Below, in pieces: positions 59,289 to 64,000 of a DNA stretch of 64,000 bases. Position numbers and translations under genes: made by a program. The notes beneath the pieces were generated by a model that saw nothing but the letters and a program-made list of their open reading frames with translations, had not been told where the DNA came from and did not search any database. Origin of the DNA: Candidatus Eremiobacterota bacterium (GTDB lineage: Bacteria > Vulcanimicrobiota > CADAWZ01 > Ess09-12); contig JAVHLM010000001.1 in NCBI GenBank assembly GCA_031082125.1, forward strand, positions 523,080-587,079, read 5' to 3'. Position 1 is the stretch's first letter. Each line of letters starts with the position of its first letter.

Positions 59289-60549
59289 TGTAGTGGTTAT
59301 CGGAGCGGGGCTCTCGGGCCTCTCTGCCGCCTCAGCGGCACTTGGCAGGGGAAAGAGCGTTGCCATCGTGGCAAAGGGCTCAGGAAACCTCTCTTCCGCC
59401 TCAGGGCATATCCAGCTCCTGGGGCACTATCCCCCTGAAGCTCAGGGGCATGCCGGGAATCCCGAGGAGGCCATCAAGACCCTCATAAGGAAAAATCCCT
59501 TACATCCCTATGCACTTCTTGGGATTGAAAGGATAAGGGATGCTGTGGCCCGCTTCCTGAAGAACTCGGAAAGCTTCGGCCTTCCCTACGGGGGCTCACT
59601 GCTAGAGAACAGGCTCATTCCCACCTCTGCCGGCACCCTGATACCGGCAGCCCTGACACCTCCCTCTTCGTGGAGGGATTTTTCCGAAGCCTCCGAGATC
59701 GTCGTGGCAGGCTTCAAGGAGCTCATAGACTTCTACCCTGCCTTCGTGGCGGAAAGCCTGGCTTCCCGCTGCAAAGCCCCCCTGAAGCACCTGTGGGTTG
59801 AAATGGGAACCGGTGCAGGGAGAGGCCTTAACAGCTACGACATGGCCCTGTATATGGAAAAGCCCGAGGCTTTGAAAAGCCTCGCGTCGCAGCTTAAGCC
59901 CCACGTGAAGGAAGGCACCTTCATCTTCATCCCGGCAGTGCTTGGAGTGACAGGGCACCTTGCCCTTTCCGAATCGCTTGAGAGCGGGCTGGGCTGCCCC
60001 GTCATTGAGCTCGTGACCCTTCCTCCCTCGGTACCGGGGCACCGGCTTGCCGAGGCCTTCAGGAGGCATCTCCTGAGAAGGGGTGTGGAGTTCCTCTGGG
60101 GCCACGATGCGGTCCTGGAGGCCTGCAACGGGAAGCGCTGCATCTCCCTGGAGCTCGGAAGAGGGACAGGGAAGGGCTTCTCCCTCAAAGGCCGTGCCTT
60201 CGTGCTTGCCACGGGAGGAGTGCTGGGCGAGGGTCTCATGGTGCTGCCGGGAAAGATCGAAGAGACAGTCCTGGGAATCCCCGTCCACTATCAAAAGCCC
60301 TTTGCCGAAGGCGATTTCCTGGGCAGCAGGGAGCTGCCCCTCGCAATGGCGGGGATAAAGGTAAACAAGGCGCTCCAGCCCCTTTCGCCCGAGACAGGCG
60401 AGGTGCTCTTCGAGAACGTGCACGTGGCCGGCAGAACCCTTGCAGGCTACGACCCATACCTGGAGAAAAGCGACTCGGGCGTGGCGCTCGCCACAGGCTA
60501 CGCAGCGGGACTCAATGCGGCAGGGGAGGATTCATCAGATGACCACTGA
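59278..60549 (+). CDS. glpB: Anaerobic glycerol-3-phosphate dehydrogenase, subunit B
   Basis: This 423-residue flavoprotein begins with a Rossmann motif, FDVVVIGAGLSGLSAASAAL. It carries GSGNLSSASGHIQLLG, FIFIPAVLGVTG, FVLATGGVLGEGL and, near the end, NVHVAGRTLAGYDPYLEKSDSGVALATGYAAG, all typical GlpB. It is the partner of GlpA in the soluble part of the complex, passing electrons to GlpC. It starts inside the end of glpA and overlaps glpC by 11 bases, so all three are translationally coupled. Confidence 0.94.
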   Translation: MNFDVVVIGAGLSGLSAASAALGRGKSVAIVAKGSGNLSSASGHIQLLGHYPPEAQGHAGNPEEAIKTLIRKNPLHPYALLGIERIRDAVARFLKNSESFGLPYGGSLLENRLIPTSAGTLIPAALTPPSSWRDFSEASEIVVAGFKELIDFYPAFVAESLASRCKAPLKHLWVEMGTGAGRGLNSYDMALYMEKPEALKSLASQLKPHVKEGTFIFIPAVLGVTGHLALSESLESGLGCPVIELVTLPPSVPGHRLAEAFRRHLLRRGVEFLWGHDAVLEACNGKRCISLELGRGTGKGFSLKGRAFVLATGGVLGEGLMVLPGKIEETVLGIPVHYQKPFAEGDFLGSRELPLAMAGIKVNKALQPLSPETGEVLFENVHVAGRTLAGYDPYLEKSDSGVALATGYAAGLNAAGEDSSDDH

Positions 60550-61729
60550 CAAGACCGCCTGCCTTGAGCACTGCATCAAGTGCAGCATCTGCCACACCCA
60601 GTGCCCCGTCGCTGCCCGGGTCCAGTCCTTCCCGGGACCGCGCCAGCTCGGTCCTGAGCTCGAGAGGGCCCGCCTTGCAGAAAAAAGCCTTCCCGACGAA
60701 ATCGAGCAGTACCTCGGCTTCTGCATCAACTGCAGGCGCTGCGACACCTCCTGCCCCCACGGGGTGAAGCCTTCCGTCATCAATATCAGGAACAAAGGCA
60801 AAAAGCAGCACATGAACCTGGCAAGGCTCCGTGACTGGGTCCTGGCCCATAACGTGTGGTGGGGATCCATGGGGAGCATGGTGCCGGGTCCCTTCAACGC
60901 CATGCTCCGCCTGGCGCCGGCGAAGTTTTTCATGGGAATGCTGGGAATAGCCCCCAGGGACTTTCCCCGCTACACCCATAGCACCCTTAAGACAGAAAGC
61001 CTGAACAGGGAGAAAAAGGCCCTCATATTCCCCGGATGCTACGGGAGCTTCAATGAGCCCCTCATCCTGCAGTCAGCCATCGATCTCCTCGAGGCCTGCA
61101 GCTACCAGGTCGAGATAGCCAGGACGGGCTGCTGCGGCATCCCCATGCTCACCAATACCTTTACCGCCGAGAGCAGGGCAACGGCAGAGAAGAATGCCGC
61201 CCTCCTTCTTGGAAAGGTGGCGCAGGGCTTCACGGTCATCACCACCTGCTCAAGCTGCGGCCTCGCCCTCAAGGAGGAGTACGGCGAGCTTCTCGAGGAG
61301 AAGCGCCACCTCGAGCTTGCCCGCCATGTGAAGGATCTCTTCCAGGTCCTTGCCGATGAGGAGCTCTCGTTCTCCTCATCAAAAGAAAGGGTTCCCATTG
61401 CCTATTACCATGTCTCATGCCACCTCAAGGCCCAGGGTATAGGAACACCTGCGGCGGCCCTTCTCAGGAGAGCTGCCGTGAGGGAGCTCATCGTGGAGGA
61501 CAGTTACTGCTGCGGGATAGCGGGGACCTTTGGATTCAAGAAGGAGCGCTTCGCCATGGCGCTGGACATAGGGACCCCCCTCTTCAACGCCATAAAAAGG
61601 AGCGGTGCGGGGCTTGTCATTACCGACTGCGGCACCTGCACCCTCCAGATAGCCGATGGAACGGGCATCACGGTAAAACACCCCGCGGTGGTGCTGAGAG
61701 ATTACCTGTCCGGCGGCCCGGAGAGCTGA
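60539..61729 (+). CDS. glpC: Anaerobic glycerol-3-phosphate dehydrogenase, membrane-associated Fe-S subunit C
   Basis: This 396-residue subunit has two [4Fe-4S] ferredoxin motifs (CIKCSICHTQCP, CINCRRCDTSCP) and two CCG domains (GCYGS ... TGCCGIP and SCHLK ... YCCGIAGTFG) that hold a further cluster. It passes electrons from GlpAB to the quinone pool. ATG 60539 is behind GGAGG inside the end of glpB; the longer frame from 60440 lies within glpB. Its stop is 11 bases from the stop of the convergent phosphatase gene. Confidence 0.95.
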   Translation: MTTDKTACLEHCIKCSICHTQCPVAARVQSFPGPRQLGPELERARLAEKSLPDEIEQYLGFCINCRRCDTSCPHGVKPSVINIRNKGKKQHMNLARLRDWVLAHNVWWGSMGSMVPGPFNAMLRLAPAKFFMGMLGIAPRDFPRYTHSTLKTESLNREKKALIFPGCYGSFNEPLILQSAIDLLEACSYQVEIARTGCCGIPMLTNTFTAESRATAEKNAALLLGKVAQGFTVITTCSSCGLALKEEYGELLEEKRHLELARHVKDLFQVLADEELSFSSSKERVPIAYYHVSCHLKAQGIGTPAAALLRRAAVRELIVEDSYCCGIAGTFGFKKERFAMALDIGTPLFNAIKRSGAGLVITDCGTCTLQIADGTGITVKHPAVVLRDYLSGGPES

Positions 61730-61740
61730 GGCGCCCGGGG

Positions 61741-62949
61741 CTATTCCATCTCGAAGGCCAGGAGACTCACATCATCATCAAAATCCTTGTTTCCAGCCCA
61801 TTCACGGAGAAGGGCCTCCATACCCTCTATGCACTCCCTCAATGATTTTTTCCTTGACTGCACAAGATATTCAGCGAATCTTTCCCTTGAAAACCTCTCC
61901 TTGCTAGCGTTCATGCAGTCTATGACACCGTCAGAATAGAGAAAGAGCCGGTCTCCTTTCTGCATGGGAACGCGGTGCTCGTCATACTCGGCAAATGAGA
62001 GCATGCCGACGGGATATCCGCCGCTGCCGATAAAGAAGGAGGCGCCTGCGGGCTTTACCAGAAAGGGGGAAGGATGGCCCGCCTGCGAGATGGTGAGAGT
62101 CTCACGGGCTCTGTCAAAAAGGCCGTAGATCATGGTGAAGTAGATAAGGCTTTCTTCATCTCCGACGAAGTGCCTGTTAAGCTCCCCCACTACCGCGGAG
62201 GGAGCCGCGGCCTGGAGCGCAGGCAGCCCCTTGGCCGGCTTGACGACAAACCCTGCAGCGCCCAGAGAAGGCGAAAGGGTGTTGCTCAGCGTGAAAGAGA
62301 GCATTGCCGAGGGAATGCCATGGCCTGCCACGTCGATGATGTAAAAGCCCACGCGGTGGTCCTCCAGCAGAAAGTAGTTGAATATGTCGCCGCCGAGGAT
62401 CCTGGAAGGCATGAAAAGCCATTCAAAGTGCAGCCCCCCCATGCTTGAGGAAGACGCGGGGAGGAGGCTCTGCTGAAGGCGGGCTGCAGCTTCAAGATCA
62501 CGCCTTATGATCATGTAAGCCTCATTAAGCCTTTCATGGGCCTCATGGAGGCTACGGTTTTTCTCTGCGTAGCTTCGCTCAAGCTTCACTATACGCTCCC
62601 CTGCCATGATGCGGACTCTGAGCTCCTCGTTGTCAAAGGGCTTTGCGATAAAATCGTCAGCGCCTTCCTCCAGAAGCTGCACCAGGTCTTGGCTTGTCTC
62701 TCTGGCAGTGAGGATGATTATGTAGAGATAATGGGGAAAATCGATCTTCCTGATGCGCCTGCAGAGCTCCAGACCATCAATGGGCTCCATGACAAGGTCG
62801 CTTATGACAAGCTCTATCTCCTGGCAGTGAAGCATGTCCAGGGCTTCGCCGCCGTTGGAAGCTGTAAGGACTTCGTATCCCAGGGGGGAGAGAAAGACTT
62901 TCATGAAATTCCTGAGTTCCTGATCGTCATCAACCACAAGGATGCGCAC
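61741..62949 (-). CDS. Response regulator with PP2C-type serine phosphatase output (RsbU/SpoIIE-like)
   Basis: The product is 402 residues: a receiver domain (1-120) with the acidic pocket VVDDD, phospho-acceptor D51 in VISDLVMEP, and the Lys of FIAKPFD. A coiled-coil linker (~125-160) follows, then a PPM/SpoIIE-type phosphatase domain (~170-402) with its metal-binding acids in ILGGDIFNYF, IDVAGHGIPSAM, FLYSDGVID and DDDVSLLAF. Such proteins usually dephosphorylate an anti-sigma-factor antagonist in a partner-switching pathway. No anti-sigma factor or antagonist is nearby. It could be the target of the orphan histidine kinase at 38749-39915. Confidence 0.93.
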   Translation of the reverse strand: MRILVVDDDQELRNFMKVFLSPLGYEVLTASNGGEALDMLHCQEIELVISDLVMEPIDGLELCRRIRKIDFPHYLYIIILTARETSQDLVQLLEEGADDFIAKPFDNEELRVRIMAGERIVKLERSYAEKNRSLHEAHERLNEAYMIIRRDLEAAARLQQSLLPASSSSMGGLHFEWLFMPSRILGGDIFNYFLLEDHRVGFYIIDVAGHGIPSAMLSFTLSNTLSPSLGAAGFVVKPAKGLPALQAAAPSAVVGELNRHFVGDEESLIYFTMIYGLFDRARETLTISQAGHPSPFLVKPAGASFFIGSGGYPVGMLSFAEYDEHRVPMQKGDRLFLYSDGVIDCMNASKERFSRERFAEYLVQSRKKSLRECIEGMEALLREWAGNKDFDDDVSLLAFEME

Positions 62950-63044
62950 CGCGTCAGCTCCCGCCTGTCAGATAATGGCCTTCCCTCTGTGTATTAGGTA
63001 TGCACCGCGAAAAATCCTCTGTATGATGGCCTATCACTGGTACA

Positions 63045-63073
63045 GAATGCCCTGCCGCGGCGGCAGGGCATTC
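63045..63073 (+). repeat. Long perfect hairpin in the leader of the UDP-glucose pyrophosphorylase gene
   Basis: GAATGCCCTGCCG (63045-63057) and CGGCAGGGCATTC (63061-63073) form a perfect 13-bp stem with a CGG loop. There is no T-run on either side, and it lies between divergent genes, 82 bases before ATG 63155, so it is more likely a regulatory leader structure or operator than a terminator. Confidence 0.7.
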
Positions 63074-63154
63074 AAGAAAAAGGGTTCATCATCTCAAGAA
63101 AGAATAAGTGCTCAAGGCCGGTAATGCCAAAACATCTCAAGGAAGTGACGGAGT

Positions 63155-64000
63155 ATGATTACCACGGAAGAGAGATTCATGCCTTTCAGGGAGCTGATGA
63201 GAAAAGAAGGCCTGCCCGACGTGGCAATCGCCACCTTTGCCCATTATTACCGGCATCTTGCCGAGGGATACGACGGCTTCATAAGGGAGACAGATATCCT
63301 TCCCCTTGAGTCCCTCCCGGAGCTTGAGTCTCTTCCCACTCACCTGGCGGAGACAGGACAGCGCTCACTTCCCCACACGGTGATGATAAAGCTCAACGGC
63401 GGCCTCGGGACAAGCATGGGCCTTAACGGTCCCAAGTCCCTGCTCACGGTGAAGGACGACCTCACCTTCCTTGACATCATTGCCACCCAGGCCCTTCATG
63501 AAAAGGTTCCTCTTATCCTGATGAACAGCTTTGCCACAAGGGAAGAGTCACTGAAAGCCCTGGAACGATATCCCGGCCTCATGAGGGATATTCCTCTTGA
63601 TTTCCTCCAGCACAGAGTTCCCAAGGTGAAGCGCTCAGATCTCTCGCCGGCCAGGTGGCCCGAGAATCCCTCACTTGAGTGGTGCCCGCCCGGTCATGGC
63701 GATATCTACACATCACTGGTGACGGGAGGGCTCCTGGACCTGCTGCTGGAAAAGGGATACCGCTTCGCCTTTGTGTCCAACTCGGACAACCTCGGGGCCG
63801 TGATGAACAAGATAGTCCTGGGGTATTTCGTGGAGCACAGGCTTCCCTTCCTGATGGAGGTCGCGACAAGGACGGAAGAAGACAGGAAAGGAGGACACCT
63901 CGCAATGCTTCCCGACGGGCAGCTCATCCTCCGGGAAATTGCCCAGTGTCACCCCGAGGACAGGGCTCTCTTCCAGGACATTTACCGCTATAAGTTTTTC
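63155..64000 (+). CDS. UTP-glucose-1-phosphate uridylyltransferase, UDPGP family (3' end outside window)
   Basis: The first 282 residues are visible, in frame to the edge. After an N-terminal helical part (ITTEERFMPFRELMRKEGL) comes the signature HTVMIKLNGGLGTSMGLNGPKSLL, the nucleotide-binding LNGGLGT-x-M-G of eukaryotic-type UDP-glucose pyrophosphorylases. IILMNSF-type (LILMNSFATREES), WCPPGHGDIYTSL and FVSNSDNLGA follow, all conserved. The enzyme makes UDP-glucose from UTP and glucose 1-phosphate for glycan synthesis. It is distinct from the common bacterial GalU. The start is ATG 63155, with GGAAGTGACGGAG upstream; a 13-bp hairpin lies in its leader. Confidence 0.93.
   Translation, partial: MITTEERFMPFRELMRKEGLPDVAIATFAHYYRHLAEGYDGFIRETDILPLESLPELESLPTHLAETGQRSLPHTVMIKLNGGLGTSMGLNGPKSLLTVKDDLTFLDIIATQALHEKVPLILMNSFATREESLKALERYPGLMRDIPLDFLQHRVPKVKRSDLSPARWPENPSLEWCPPGHGDIYTSLVTGGLLDLLLEKGYRFAFVSNSDNLGAVMNKIVLGYFVEHRLPFLMEVATRTEEDRKGGHLAMLPDGQLILREIAQCHPEDRALFQDIYRYKFF

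Noticed and set aside
1-64000. CRISPR arrays, insertion sequences, prophage, tRNA or rRNA genes
   Set aside because: I looked for regularly spaced repeats, transposase motifs, phage structural genes and tRNA-like cloverleaf ends in the gaps and saw none.

Overview
The window looks like a stretch of chromosome from an uncultured, diderm, anaerobic bacterium of fairly high GC content. The diderm call rests on a TonB-like protein with a C-terminal TonB domain (15100-16035) and a predicted outer-membrane beta-barrel (39925-40824). The anaerobe call rests on a six-subunit Ech-type [NiFe] hydrogenase operon (52218-57495), the anaerobic glycerol-3-phosphate dehydrogenase set glpABC (57774-61729) and indolepyruvate:ferredoxin oxidoreductase iorAB (16043-18518). 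WD40, PQQ-propeller, ankyrin, GAF, zinc-ribbon and caspase/clostripain-type proteins are frequent, a style seen in deep-branching uncultured phyla. I cannot name the phylum from sequence alone. I found no rRNA, tRNA, CRISPR array, IS element or prophage.

Layout. 1-883: a partial low-complexity gene running off the left edge. 1166-4515: a clostripain-type protease and lepA. 4722-10948: a surface- or small-molecule-modification region with two tandem SGNH esterases preceded by a 49-residue membrane peptide, then a divergent cassette (DUF5989 peptide + SGNH protein on the minus strand; carbamoyltransferase + SxtJ-like membrane protein on the plus strand). The gene content matches sxtI-J-K-L of saxitoxin clusters but sits here without any toxin genes. 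10958-14986: a divergent pair of secreted proteins sharing an N-terminal module and an Ig-like domain, one ending in Asp-box-like repeats and one in a clan GH-A glycosidase. 15100-25842: TonB-like protein, iorAB, small and hypothetical genes, a triple-GAF protein, a PAP2 phosphatase, an orphan DppB-type permease, a LamG protein and an M20 hydrolase.

25878-31306 (minus strand): HD protein, glutamine synthetase-like enzyme, ankyrin protein, aspartokinase and diaminopimelate decarboxylase in one head-to-tail run, suggesting a nitrogen/lysine operon. A G-quadruplex motif lies in the last codons of lysA. 31486-39915 (plus strand): a stalk-domain lipoprotein-like protein, a 1080-residue WD40-caspase fusion, a membrane-anchored alpha/beta hydrolase, an FGGY kinase and a PAS histidine kinase. 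39925-48271 (minus strand): a PQQ-like propeller coupled to a peptidylarginine/agmatine-deiminase-like enzyme, then a radical SAM enzyme, a DUF4185-like propeller, a nucleotidyltransferase, CorA and an outer-membrane protein. 48458-52196: two AT-richer polytopic membrane proteins of glycosyltransferase-C type.

52218-64000: the Ech operon and glpABC are divergent from a shared 278-bp region carrying a good sigma70 promoter for glpA. They are followed by a response-regulator/PP2C phosphatase and the 5' part of a UDP-glucose pyrophosphorylase gene. Many starts were moved from the longest reading frame to an internal codon with a better ribosome-binding site. Several starts are GTG or TTG, and tight overlaps (ATGA, GTGA, TGATG) mark translationally coupled operons. 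No gap between genes exceeds 300 bases; the longest are 884-1165, 57496-57773, 8467-8681, 4516-4721 and 62950-63154.
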